Origin: Pseudomonadota bacterium
GTDB taxonomy: Bacteria; Myxococcota_A; Polyangia; Fen-1088
Length of the DNA stretch: 25,624 nt
Assembly: GCA_023438785.1 (NCBI GenBank)
Contig: JAEXQJ010000195.1
Location: forward strand, 1 to 25,624
Direction of reading: 5' to 3'
Each line of letters starts with the position of its first letter. Within the stretch, counting starts at the first letter, position 1. Shown one piece after another: positions 7,207 to 14,744 of this stretch. The position numbers and the translations under genes are program-made. Below the pieces are notes generated by a model, which searched no databases, was not told the origin of the DNA, and worked only from the letters and a program-made list of their open reading frames with translations.

Positions 7207-7886
7207 GAAAGCTCCTGCTGTTCCTCGTCGCCCTCTCGGCCTGCGCCACGCAGGCCCACGTGGCGGAGTACGTGCCCAAGAAACGCGACTACCGTTTGCC
7301 CGCCGAGAGCAAGGACGCCACGGCCAACACCTCGGTGGGCAGCCTGTGGCAGGAGGGCCGGCCGGCCTCGCTGCTGTTCACCGACGCGCGCGCCTTGCGG
7401 GTCAACGATCTGGTCGTGGTGAGGATCGAAGAGGTGGCCGATGCCCACCGCTCGACGGACACCAACGTGGACCGTTCGAGCGACAGCTCGGCGAAGATCG
7501 ACGCCTTCCTCAATCTACTCAGCAAGCTGCCCGCCAACATGGGCTCCAACTTCGGTGTGGGCGGCAGCTCCAAGAGCACATTCAAGAGCCAGGGCGATAC
7601 GGCGCGCAGCGAGTACCTCTCGGCCACCGTGCCCGCCGTGGTCACCAAGGTCTTGCCCAATGGCAATCTCTTCGTGGAGGGCCACCGCGTGATCCTGGTC
7701 AACGCGGAGGAACAGCACTTCTACATCTCGGGTGTGGTGCGGCCCATCGACATCGATCAGGACAACAGCGTGAAGAGCTCCATGGTCGCCGACGCGGAGA
7801 TCGAGTTCGTCGGCCGCGGTGTCCTCAGCGACAACCAGAAGCAAGGCTGGTTGTCTCACTACCTGGGCTGGATGTGGCCCTTCTAA
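7203..7886 (+). CDS. flgH: FlgH, flagellar L-ring lipoprotein
   Basis: Outer-membrane ring (bushing) protein through which the distal rod turns. The 227-aa product begins MRKLLLFLVALSAC, a short lipoprotein signal with the lipidated Cys at residue 14. The conserved FlgH core follows: SLWQEGRPASLLFTDARA, VNDLVVVRIEEVADA, and the C-terminal half with LPNGNLFVEGHRVILVNAEE, FYISGVVRPIDID and VADAEIEFVGRGVL. It ends GWLSHYLGWMWPF, the classic FlgH terminus. The start overlaps the flgA stop (ATGA) and GGAGGT precedes it. Its presence indicates a two-membrane cell envelope. Confidence 0.97.
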   Translation: MRKLLLFLVALSACATQAHVAEYVPKKRDYRLPAESKDATANTSVGSLWQEGRPASLLFTDARALRVNDLVVVRIEEVADAHRSTDTNVDRSSDSSAKIDAFLNLLSKLPANMGSNFGVGGSSKSTFKSQGDTARSEYLSATVPAVVTKVLPNGNLFVEGHRVILVNAEEQHFYISGVVRPIDIDQDNSVKSSMVADAEIEFVGRGVLSDNQKQGWLSHYLGWMWPF

Positions 7887-7891
7887 TCGCC

Positions 7892-8995
7892 ATGCGTACC
7901 TTCACCATCGCCCTCGTCCTCGCGGTCATCACCACGCTGGCGCCGGTCGCCACGGCGGCTCCGGTGCGTATCAAGGATCTGGTCGACGTGCAGGGCGTGC
8001 GCGACAACCCGCTCTTCGGCTACGGCCTGGTGGTGGGCTTGCCCGGGACGGGCGATACGGAACAGGTCTTCTTCACCGCGCAATCCATCGCCGGCATGCT
8101 GGGCCGCATGGGCATCCGCGTGGACCCGCGCGAGGTGCGCGTGCGCAACACCGCCGCCGTCATGGTGACGGCGCGCTTGCCTTCCTTCTCGCGTCCGGGC
8201 TCCAAGATCGATGTGTCGGTCAGCTCCATGGGCAATGCGCGCTCTCTCGCGGGTGGCGTGCTGCTGATTACGCCGCTCACCGGTCCCGACGGTGTGGTCT
8301 ACGCGGTGGCGCAGGGACCCGTGCAGGCGGGCGGCTATGACGTGTCCTCGGCTGGCTCGCGCGCGCAGAAGAACCAGCCCACCTCCGGATCCGTGCCCGC
8401 AGGCGCGAGCATCGAGCGGGCCGTGTCGCCCGATCTGGAGAAGGGGCCACTCCTTTTCGGCCTACGCCGCCCGGATTCCACCACCGCGGTTCGCATCGCC
8501 GAGGCCATCAACAAGTCGCTCTCCAGTGAGGCGGCCAAGGCCGCTGATCCGGCGTTGGTTCAGATCACGGTCCCCGACACATGGAAGGGCAAGGTGGTGG
8601 GCCTGCTCGCGCAACTGGAAGCGCTGGAAGTGGACCCCGATCAGCGAGCCCGCATCGTGGTCAGCGAGCGCACGGGCACCATCGTGGCCGGGCAGGGCGT
8701 GCGTATTCGGGCGGTGGCCGTGGCGCACGGCAGCCTCTCGATCTCGGTGCGCCAGACGCCGTGGGCTTCGCAGCCGGGACCCCTGGCGCAGAATGCCCGC
8801 ACCGTGTCCTCGCGCGTGGCCGCCGTGAATGCGCAGGAGGGGACCAAGCCGGCGGTGGCCCTGCCGGCTACCAGCTCCGTCGAGGAATTGGTCAAGGCCT
8901 TGAACCTCATCGGGGTGTCGGCCCGCGATCTGGTGGCGGTCCTGCAAGCCATGAAAGCTGCGGGCGCCATCGACGCGGATCTGGAGGTCATGTGA
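7892..8995 (+). CDS. flgI: FlgI, flagellar P-ring protein
   Basis: Forms the peptidoglycan-level ring around the rod; needs FlgA for assembly. The product is 367 aa, the usual length, with a signal peptide (residues 1-22 or so, ending VATAAP). The mature start VRIKDLVDVQGVRDNPLFGY and GLVVGLPGTGDTEQVFF are the strongest family signatures. Others are SMGNARSLAGGVLLITPLTG, VVYAVAQGPV, RARIVVSERTGTIVAGQGVR, and the C-terminal VEELVKALNLIGVSARDLVA with LQAMKAAGAIDADLEVM. The frame is open upstream, but only the ATG at 7892, five bases after the flgH stop, starts the signal peptide. Its stop overlaps flgJ (TGATG). Confidence 0.97.
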   Translation: MRTFTIALVLAVITTLAPVATAAPVRIKDLVDVQGVRDNPLFGYGLVVGLPGTGDTEQVFFTAQSIAGMLGRMGIRVDPREVRVRNTAAVMVTARLPSFSRPGSKIDVSVSSMGNARSLAGGVLLITPLTGPDGVVYAVAQGPVQAGGYDVSSAGSRAQKNQPTSGSVPAGASIERAVSPDLEKGPLLFGLRRPDSTTAVRIAEAINKSLSSEAAKAADPALVQITVPDTWKGKVVGLLAQLEALEVDPDQRARIVVSERTGTIVAGQGVRIRAVAVAHGSLSISVRQTPWASQPGPLAQNARTVSSRVAAVNAQEGTKPAVALPATSSVEELVKALNLIGVSARDLVAVLQAMKAAGAIDADLEVM

Positions 8996-9345
8996 TGGGT
9001 CCGGTTCGTGACGCGACAGAGGCCTGTCAGGCGTTGGAAGCCACCCTGCTGCGCCAGATGATTCGCGAGAGCGGCGTCTTCAAGGGCTCTGCTGCACCGG
9101 GAGGTCAGATACACGCCGACATGTTCGTGGATGCCCTGGCTGACGCGATGGAGAAAGCGGGTGGCATCGGCGTGGCGGCCCTGGTGGAGCAGTCTCTGCC
9201 CCCCGACGCGACGCCAGATGCCGAGAACTCCTATGAAAACGGAGACGTGAAGACAAATCCGGACGCCGCCCTTAATGACGAGCGAAACCGTGTCGATCTC
9301 CTTATTGGCCGAAGTCGCAAGTTGGCCAAGGGGGATTGGCCATGA
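8995..9345 (+). CDS. flgJ: FlgJ-type rod-binding protein, single domain
   Basis: A 116-aa protein carrying only the rod-binding (rod cap) domain of FlgJ. Residues about 7-68 match the family: a first helix with CQALEATLLRQMIRE, then DMFVDALADAMEKAGGIGVA and ALVEQSL. Enterobacterial FlgJ has a second, peptidoglycan-hydrolase domain. It is absent here, as in many delta- and alphaproteobacteria and in spirochetes, so another enzyme must open the cell wall for the rod. The tail after residue 70 is charged and less conserved. Coupled at both ends: TGATG with flgI and ATGA with flgM. Confidence 0.85.
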   Translation: MGPVRDATEACQALEATLLRQMIRESGVFKGSAAPGGQIHADMFVDALADAMEKAGGIGVAALVEQSLPPDATPDAENSYENGDVKTNPDAALNDERNRVDLLIGRSRKLAKGDWP

Positions 9346-9641
9346 TGATCAAAAGCACGACACCGACAAGTGGCACAGGGACGCTGACCGAGAAATCGGA
9401 AGGCGAAGCCAAGCCCGCAAGCGCACCCAAGGACCGGGTTAGCGTCGAAGAAGCACGCAAGGTCGACCAACTCGTTCAGGCGGTGCGTTCCAAGGCGGGC
9501 ACCACGCGCAGCGCCCGTCTGAGTCAGATCGAGGCTGCTATCCGCAGCGGCGGCTACAAGCCCAACCCGGGCGTGTTGGCCGATCGCCTGTTGGAGGCGG
9601 CCGAGATCGACGCGCGCATCGCCGCCATGATGAGGTCCTAA
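9342..9641 (+). CDS. flgM: FlgM, anti-σ28 factor
   Basis: FlgM binds and blocks the flagellar sigma factor FliA (σ28) until the hook is finished, when it is exported through the flagellum. This releases transcription of filament genes. The 99-aa product has a disordered Thr/Ser/Lys-rich N-terminus (1-30), expected for export. The C-terminal sigma-binding region is at 31-97 (DRVSVEEARKVDQLVQAVRS, then ARLSQIEAAIRSGGYKPNPG and LADRLLEAAEIDARIAAMM). The spacing of helices and the G-Y-x-P/N-x turn are typical. Two ATGs (9342, 9345) are possible; the first overlaps the flgJ stop and has a purine-rich GGGGGA upstream. Its stop overlaps flgN (TAATG). Its place between flgJ and flgN implies σ54-class expression. 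Confidence 0.9.
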   Translation: MMIKSTTPTSGTGTLTEKSEGEAKPASAPKDRVSVEEARKVDQLVQAVRSKAGTTRSARLSQIEAAIRSGGYKPNPGVLADRLLEAAEIDARIAAMMRS

Positions 9642-10117
9642 TGGACGAACTCGAGCAAGCCATCGCCATCACCGAAACCCTGCGTACCCACATCGAGGCA
9701 GAGATCGAACGTGCCCGGGACCGCCGGGCGCTCATTCGCTCACTCGATTCGGCGGGCCTGCTCGAGTCCGTCCGTCACCGCGAGGACTTCAACCGCCAGG
9801 TGGCGCGCCTGGAGCATGAGTTGTCCGAGTTGACCGCGCGGGCCCTGCAGCGCCGCGGCCTGGCCAAGGGCAATCTGACCGCCCTGGTGCGCGCTGAACC
9901 GGGCCGGGGTGAGGCCCTGGCCAGCCGTTTGGGCGAGCTGCGCGAGTTGGTGAGGAGCCTGCGTCACGCGGATGCAACCAACCAGAACGTCACGCGCCAC
10001 GCGCTTCGCTGGATTCGTAGCTGTGTGTCCACCGTCGCCCCCTCGCCGGTGGCCTACGACAGACGGGGAGCGGCCCAGGCGGCCGGTCCCATTTCCACTT
10101 CTTGCCGGGTGGCCTAA
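9641..10117 (+). CDS. flgN: FlgN-like export chaperone for FlgK and FlgL
   Basis: FlgN is a small cytoplasmic chaperone that delivers the hook-filament junction proteins FlgK and FlgL to the export gate. The 158-aa product is mainly helical and charged, with long heptad-like helices at about 1-35 and 50-115. Near the C-terminus comes a short disordered tail with AYDRRGAAQ, resembling the family's conserved 'YxxxG' tail, which contacts the export machinery. It begins MDELEQAIAITETLRTHIEA. It overlaps flgM by TAATG, and flgK starts two bases after its stop, directly upstream of its predicted clients. Sequence similarity in this family is low, so position carries much of the weight. Confidence 0.83.
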   Translation: MDELEQAIAITETLRTHIEAEIERARDRRALIRSLDSAGLLESVRHREDFNRQVARLEHELSELTARALQRRGLAKGNLTALVRAEPGRGEALASRLGELRELVRSLRHADATNQNVTRHALRWIRSCVSTVAPSPVAYDRRGAAQAAGPISTSCRVA

Positions 10118-10119
10118 CC

Positions 10120-11526
10120 ATGGGTCTGGTCAGCACAATCAGCAACGCGGCCAACGGCCTTGGCGTCATCCAGGTTCAGACAGCCACGGCCAGCCACAAT
10201 ATCGCCAACGCCAACACCGAGGGCTATTCCCGCCAGTACGCCGTGCAGACCGAATCCGTGCCCAGCCAGTTGGCGGGCACACGCGGCTACATCGGCGGCG
10301 GCATCGTGTTGAAGGGCGTGTACCAGATCCGTGATCAGTACGTCGAGCAGCAGTTGCCGCTCGCGTTCTCGAATTCCGCCGCCTCCACCGCCCAATCTGA
10401 TGCGCTGGCGGCGGTGTCCGCGCTGGACCCGGATGCGACGGGCAGCCTGACCACGGCCATGGGTGACTTCTACTCGGCCATGCGCACCCTGGCCCAAAAC
10501 GCCAGTGACAGCGGGCTGCGACAGGCGGCGGTGGATTCGGCTCGCGTCTTGGCCGCCACCTTCAACCGCACCGCCAGCTCACTGGAGACGGCCCGCGACG
10601 GTATCGACGAGAACATCACCAACCTGGTCAACGAGGTGAACGCAACCTCGGCATCCATCGCCGAGCTGAATCGGCGCATCGCCCCCGTCGTGACGGCCGG
10701 CGGCTCGCCGAACGACTTGCTGGACGAGCGCCAACGGTTGGTGGACAAGCTGGCCGGCCTGATCGGCGCGCAGCCCGTGCCCGACGATCACGGCAACGTG
10801 AGCATGGTCCTGCCCGGCGGAACCACCCTGGTCAACACCACGCTATCCTGTGAGCTCAAGACGCAGAGTCAGCCCGGCAACAAGGGCCACACCGATGTGG
10901 TGTTCACGCCGGCGGACGGGTCGCCGGACATCGTCCTCGACCGCACCACGGTGGGAGGCACGATCGCGGGTCTGCTCACGGCGCGCGACGTGGCGTTGGG
11001 GGGGGCTTCCAGCGGCCTGGACACCCTGGCCTTCGAATTCGGGCAGATGATCAACGGCATCAACAGCGCCGGCTTCACCGCGACAGGCGGTGCGGGTGGG
11101 AATGTCTTCGACGTGGGCGCTGTCGTCGAGGACGCCGCCTTCAAGATCAAGATCGACGCCAATCTGGCCGCCGATCCGAGCCTGCTGGCCGCCGCCGCGA
11201 CGGCGTTGACCGCGCCGGGCGACGCAACCAACCTGCAGGCGCTGATCGACAGCGAGAATACCCTGCTGTCCACGGGGCTGACCGCGCAGGGAACGCTGGC
11301 CAAGGTTGTCTCGGACTTCGGTGTCCTCACGCAGTCGGCGAGCGACGGGGCGGCGTTCGACACCGCCATGCTCAACCACCTGACCGACTCTCGCGAATCC
11401 ACTTCGGGCGTGGCCATGGACGATGAGATCGTGAATCTTACTCGGGCCCAGCGCGCCTACGAGGCCTTGTCCAAGGTCATCACGACGGCGAACTCCATGC
11501 TCGAGACCTTGTTGGACATTGTCTGA
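10120..11526 (+). CDS. flgK: FlgK, hook-filament junction protein 1
   Basis: First of the two junction proteins linking hook and filament. The 468-aa product starts MGLVSTISNAANGLGVIQVQ and has TASHNIANANTEGYSRQY, the flagellar bb_rod signature with the FlgK-type NTEGYSRQ ending. A long helical/coiled region follows (about 130-210, VNEVNATSASIAELNRRI, then DLLDERQRLVDKLAGLIGAQ), typical of FlgK. The C-terminus has SGVAMDDEIVNLTRAQRAYE and ALSKVITTANSMLETLLDIV. It is shorter than enteric FlgK (about 546 aa), with a reduced middle domain. The ATG at 10120 is preferred over the upstream TTG because it begins the conserved helix. Confidence 0.96.
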   Translation: MGLVSTISNAANGLGVIQVQTATASHNIANANTEGYSRQYAVQTESVPSQLAGTRGYIGGGIVLKGVYQIRDQYVEQQLPLAFSNSAASTAQSDALAAVSALDPDATGSLTTAMGDFYSAMRTLAQNASDSGLRQAAVDSARVLAATFNRTASSLETARDGIDENITNLVNEVNATSASIAELNRRIAPVVTAGGSPNDLLDERQRLVDKLAGLIGAQPVPDDHGNVSMVLPGGTTLVNTTLSCELKTQSQPGNKGHTDVVFTPADGSPDIVLDRTTVGGTIAGLLTARDVALGGASSGLDTLAFEFGQMINGINSAGFTATGGAGGNVFDVGAVVEDAAFKIKIDANLAADPSLLAAAATALTAPGDATNLQALIDSENTLLSTGLTAQGTLAKVVSDFGVLTQSASDGAAFDTAMLNHLTDSRESTSGVAMDDEIVNLTRAQRAYEALSKVITTANSMLETLLDIV

Positions 11527-11540
11527 GAGAGGAAGCCACC

Positions 11541-12416
11541 ATGCGCGTCACCGAGAAGATGATCTACGAGGGAACCCTCTCGCGTGTCACGGATTCCCGC
11601 AGCAAGCTGGGCGAGGCGCAGGAGCAACTCTCCAGCGGCAAGCGGGTCATCGCGCCCGGCGACGATCCGGCCGCGGCCGCTCTGGTGGTGCGCCATCGCA
11701 TCATGCAGAACCGCTTTTCCGCCATCGGTACGGCAGCGCAACAGGCCGCGGACGAGCTCAATACGGCCGATGGGGCTTTGGACAACGTGGGCAATCTGCT
11801 GGGCCGAGCCCGCCAGTTGGCCTCCCAGTTGGGCAGCGACAGCTACGACGCCGCCGAGCGAGCTGCCGCCGCGCCGGAGGTCGACGGCCTTCTTCGCCAG
11901 ACCATCAACGAGCTGAACACGCGCTTCGGTGATCGTTATCTGTTCGGCGGCTACAAGGAGACCACGCAGCCGTTCGATGACGCGGGCGTGTACCAGGGCG
12001 ACAGCGGCGTGCGCACGGTCGAGGTCTCGCCCGGCCTGTACGAGGTGTCCTCCGTGGACGTGAGTGGGATGGTCACGGGGGCGACGGGCATCGTGCAGAC
12101 GCTCCAGGATCTGTCCACGGCCCTGACGAACAATGATGGCGACGCCATTCGCAACAGCATCACCAATTTCGAGAACCTGGCCAACAGCCTGGCCACCATC
12201 CGTTCGCGCGTCGGTACCTCGGTCAATGTGTTCGAGAGCGCGGTGTCGCTGTGTGAATCCGGCGTGGACGACGAGACCGTCTTCATCGGCAAGGTGCAGG
12301 ACGCGGACGTCATCGACGCGTCGACGCAGTTGAGCCTGGCTCAGTACGCGCTGGAGGCGACGCTCACCGCCGCCTCGAAGACGTTCGAGCTGAGCCTGGT
12401 CAACCGGATGAAGTGA
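11541..12416 (+). CDS. flgL: FlgL, hook-filament junction protein 2
   Basis: Second junction protein, a flagellin homologue sitting between FlgK and the filament. The 291-aa product has the flagellin-type N-terminal domain: MRVTEKMIYEGTLSRVTDSR, SSGKRVIAPGDDPAAAALVV, and TADGALDNVGNLLGRARQLA. The D1-like helix follows with NELNTRFGDRYLFGGYKETT, which is the FlgL hallmark (FGD-x-YLFGG). The C-terminus ends VIDASTQLSLAQYALEATLT, AASKTFELSLVNRMK. A GAGAGGAAG ribosome binding site precedes the ATG, 14 bp after flgK. It is the last gene of the run; a 243-bp gap follows before fliC. Confidence 0.96.
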   Translation: MRVTEKMIYEGTLSRVTDSRSKLGEAQEQLSSGKRVIAPGDDPAAAALVVRHRIMQNRFSAIGTAAQQAADELNTADGALDNVGNLLGRARQLASQLGSDSYDAAERAAAAPEVDGLLRQTINELNTRFGDRYLFGGYKETTQPFDDAGVYQGDSGVRTVEVSPGLYEVSSVDVSGMVTGATGIVQTLQDLSTALTNNDGDAIRNSITNFENLANSLATIRSRVGTSVNVFESAVSLCESGVDDETVFIGKVQDADVIDASTQLSLAQYALEATLTAASKTFELSLVNRMK

Positions 12417-12659
12417 GCCGGCCGGGCCATCCGCCGAGGAGAGTCGGGGGTGATGGGGTGGGGCCTGCGCGCTTGAGCCGCGGCCGCTGAACACCGTGGG
12501 CCCCGACGGAGGCCACGGGTCTGTGACGTGGCGGAGGTGTGTCGCGAGGGCGGCGGAAGGTCGCACGGCGCTCGCGCTTATCGCGGCCAGGGCCCGTGCC
12601 GAACAGAGAGTTGAGAGCGGGCACGGTGCCCCCCAAACCCAACACAGAGGAGAACGACA
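12417..12659 (+). promoter_or_regulatory. fliC leader and presumed promoter region
   Basis: This 243-bp gap must hold the flagellin promoter unless fliC is read through from flgL. No good σ28 (TAAA-N15-GCCGATAA) or σ54 match was found by eye. The closest σ54-like string is TCGCAC-ggcgc-TCGC at 12561, which breaks the conserved GG. A palindrome GGGCAC-g-GTGCCC (12619-12631) sits about 15 bases upstream of the strong AGAGGAG ribosome binding site and could be a protein site or a small mRNA hairpin affecting flagellin translation. Confidence 0.5.
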
Positions 12660-13856
12660 ATGCTTTCAATCCAAACAAACGTAGGTGCCATCAGCGCGCA
12701 ACGGCACATGTCGACGACGAGCTCGCTTCTGACCAAGTCGATGGAGCGTTTGTCTTCCGGCTACCGCATCAACCGCGCGTCTGACGACGCCGCCGGCCTC
12801 GGTATCAGCGAGAAGTTGAAGGCGCAGATGGGTGGTTTGAACCAGGCCGCCCGCAACGCCAACGACGGCATCTCGATGATTCAGACGGCTGAAGGTGGTC
12901 TGGATGAGATCCAGAACATGATGCAGCGTATTCGCGACCTGGCCGCCCAGGCCGCATCTGACAGCAACGGCGCCGACGAGCGCACGAACATCAACCTCGA
13001 GCTTCAGCAGTTGAAGGAAGAGATCGACGCCACGGCGAAGCGGACCACGTTCAACGGCCAGGGTCTGCTCACGGGGGACCTCATGACCAAGCTGGACGGC
13101 GCTAGCGAGATCCAGGTCGGTATGGTTGCCGGCACGGGTGCGTTTACGTCTATCGACGTGTCGGGCGCCAAGGCCGACACCACGCACACCTTCACTTACA
13201 ACAGCACGACCGACGTTCTGACCCTGACCGCGGGCTCGACCTCGTCCTCGGTGTCCCTCAGCGCCCCCGTGGCCGTAGGCGGCAGCACGACCCTGGACTT
13301 CACGGCCCTGGGCATCAAGATGACCTTCACCAACGGCAGCGCGACGGCGACGGTGGCGGCGGACACCATAGGCGCCGCGCTGACCACCGGGACCTCGGAC
13401 ACCCTCAGCACCGACGCCGGCAGCGGCGCGGCCAAGCTTCTCACCGGCGCGGAAGCCGACGAGACCACAAACATCACGTTCGTGAACGCTCAAATTGGCG
13501 CGCAAGCTGAGGCGGGCAGCAAGATGCAGGCTCTGGGCGCCGCGCTGACCACCTTCAGCAACGATCAGAGCCAGACCAACGCCTCGGCTCTCATCACGGC
13601 TGTCGACGACGCGCTCAACGAGATCTCGAACAAGCGTTCAACGCTCGGTGCGGCGCAGAACCGGCTCGACTACGCCATCGCCAACCTTAACGCCACCTCC
13701 GAGAACATCGCTGCCTCGAACAGCCGCATCCGCGACGTGGACGTGGCGGCTGAATCGGCCGCGCTGGCCAAGAACCAGGTCCTGCAACAGGCCGGCATCT
13801 CCGTCCTGGCGCAAGCGAACCAGACCGCGCAGCTCGCGCTCAAGCTCCTCAGCTAA
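12660..13856 (+). CDS. fliC: Flagellin
   Basis: The filament subunit, exported and polymerised below the FliD cap. The 398-aa product has the conserved N-terminal D0/D1 domain (1-140: MLSIQTNVGAISAQRHMSTT, LSSGYRINRASDDAAGLGIS, and IQTAEGGLDEIQNMMQRIRD) and C-terminal D1/D0 (about 310-398, ending QVLQQAGISVLAQANQTAQL and ALKLLS). The central D2-like region (about 145-300) is rich in Thr, Ser, Gly and Ala and low in aromatics, forming an outer surface likely to be glycosylated by the downstream GT41 enzyme. Arg90, Leu94 and Glu114, the residues recognised by TLR5 in Salmonella FliC, are all present at the same numbers. A strong AGAGGAG precedes the ATG. It is the only flagellin in the window and is followed by a hairpin. 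Confidence 0.97.
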   Translation: MLSIQTNVGAISAQRHMSTTSSLLTKSMERLSSGYRINRASDDAAGLGISEKLKAQMGGLNQAARNANDGISMIQTAEGGLDEIQNMMQRIRDLAAQAASDSNGADERTNINLELQQLKEEIDATAKRTTFNGQGLLTGDLMTKLDGASEIQVGMVAGTGAFTSIDVSGAKADTTHTFTYNSTTDVLTLTAGSTSSSVSLSAPVAVGGSTTLDFTALGIKMTFTNGSATATVAADTIGAALTTGTSDTLSTDAGSGAAKLLTGAEADETTNITFVNAQIGAQAEAGSKMQALGAALTTFSNDQSQTNASALITAVDDALNEISNKRSTLGAAQNRLDYAIANLNATSENIAASNSRIRDVDVAAESAALAKNQVLQQAGISVLAQANQTAQLALKLLS

Positions 13857-13878
13857 CCGATTGGGTAAAGGGCACCGA

Positions 13879-13915
13879 CGACCGCCCCGGAAGGGGACCC
13901 CGGCCGGGGCGGTCG
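13879..13915 (+). terminator. Strong hairpin terminator after fliC
   Basis: CGACCGCCCCGG (13879-13890) pairs perfectly with CCGGGGCGGTCG (13904-13915), a 12-bp GC-rich stem. The 13-nt loop itself holds GGGG-A-CCCC. It starts 22 bases after the flagellin stop and is followed by ATTCCTTCC, a poor T-tract. It probably ends or attenuates the abundant fliC message and protects its 3' end. Confidence 0.7.
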
Positions 13916-14006
13916 ATTCCTTCCCGAACCTTCAGGCAGGTCGGTGCCACGCTCGATGAATCCTGGTTTTAGCGAAACGGATTTCTGACGATTTCTGGAG
14001 TTGGTC

Positions 14007-14426
14007 ATGAATGCCTACCGCGCCTACACCAACGTGACCGCCGCTACCGCTTCTCCGCAGCGAATCATGATGATGCTCTTCGAAAACGCCCTGGCCAGCA
14101 TCCGCACGGCGCGCGCCGCTTTCAGCAGGCGCGACCACACGACAGGCATCAACGCCGGTGAGAAGGCCGCCAAGATCGTGATGGCTCTGCAGTCGACCCT
14201 CAAGGCCGAGGTCGCTCCTGAGCTGTGCGACCAACTAGACGCGGTGTACAGCTTCGTGGTGGGGCGCCTGGTGATGGCCTGTGGCAAGACGTCCGCGCAG
14301 CACGCCGCGGAGGCAGAGGCCGCGCTCCTCCCCATCGTGGAAGCCTTCGCCGAGGTGGTGGCCCGCGAGGCCGCGGCCGTCCCGGCACCCGCGCCCGCCA
14401 CGGCCGCAGGAGGGGCTCACCCGTGA
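14007..14426 (+). CDS. fliS: FliS, flagellin export chaperone
   Basis: Cytoplasmic chaperone that binds the C-terminal D0 helix of flagellin and prevents polymerisation before export. The 139-aa product starts MNAYRAYTNVTAATASPQRI, followed by MMMLFENALASIRTARAAF, the classic FliS opening. It is an all-helical domain through about residue 120 (KAAKIVMALQSTLKAEVAPE, LDAVYSFVVGRLVMACGKTS). The Ala/Pro-rich tail (about 122-139) is an extension not needed for the fold. The ATG at 14007 has CTGGAG at good spacing; a TTG at 14001 is in frame but less likely. The stop overlaps the next gene (GTGA). Confidence 0.93.
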   Translation: MNAYRAYTNVTAATASPQRIMMMLFENALASIRTARAAFSRRDHTTGINAGEKAAKIVMALQSTLKAEVAPELCDQLDAVYSFVVGRLVMACGKTSAQHAAEAEAALLPIVEAFAEVVAREAAAVPAPAPATAAGGAHP

Positions 14427-14689
14427 GCGAATTGGCCGTGCACCCGCTGGTGACTGCCCTGGCCGAGGGCGTGCGTCTGCTCGAAGCCGGGGAGGCTGAA
14501 GAGGCCGCGCGTGTGCTGCGGGGTGCGACCGCGTTGTGCACGGGCCCACTCGAGCCCACCTCGATACGCGAAGCCAAGCGCCTCCTGGATACCTGTCGAA
14601 GCGCGGAAAGCGCGCTACGCCACCAAGTGGTCGACCAGCTACGCCAGTTGGGGGCCACCCAAAAGGCCCAGATCTACCGAGCGCGCTGA
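14423..14689 (+). CDS. Small protein in fliT position (possible export chaperone)
   Basis: An 88-aa product beginning at a GTG that overlaps the fliS stop codon and has AGGAGG about ten bases upstream. It appears all-helical, acidic to neutral, with no membrane segment: VSELAVHPLVTALAEGVRLL, EAGEAEEAARVLRGATALC, then a longer helix to the end. I do not recognise a family by sequence. Its place between fliS and fliD is where FliT, the FliD chaperone, normally lies, and size and helix content fit. That function is inference from position. The first half, with LLEAGEAEEAARVLRGA, could also be read as a single TPR-like repeat. Translational coupling to fliS is likely. Confidence 0.72.
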   Translation: MSELAVHPLVTALAEGVRLLEAGEAEEAARVLRGATALCTGPLEPTSIREAKRLLDTCRSAESALRHQVVDQLRQLGATQKAQIYRAR

Positions 14690-14690
14690 T

Positions 14691-14709
14691 CTCGCCTTAT
14701 TTCGGCGAG
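14691..14709 (+). repeat. Hairpin between the 88-aa gene and fliD
   Basis: CTCGCC (14691-14696), a 7-nt loop (ttatttc), then GGCGAG (14704-14709) form a perfect 6-bp stem directly after the upstream stop codon. No T-tract follows. It may be an mRNA processing or attenuation hairpin between fliS-side genes and fliD. Confidence 0.35.
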
Positions 14710-14744
14710 ACAACGTGCCGATGTGTTGATCGGAGGTTCACGCG

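Noticed and set aside
7346..7891. Upstream extension of the flgI frame
   Set aside because: It overlaps flgH in another frame; the signal peptide begins at 7892.
12561..12576. σ54-like string before fliC
   Set aside because: TCGCAC-N5-TCGC breaks the near-invariant GG and TTGC, so it is not called as a promoter.
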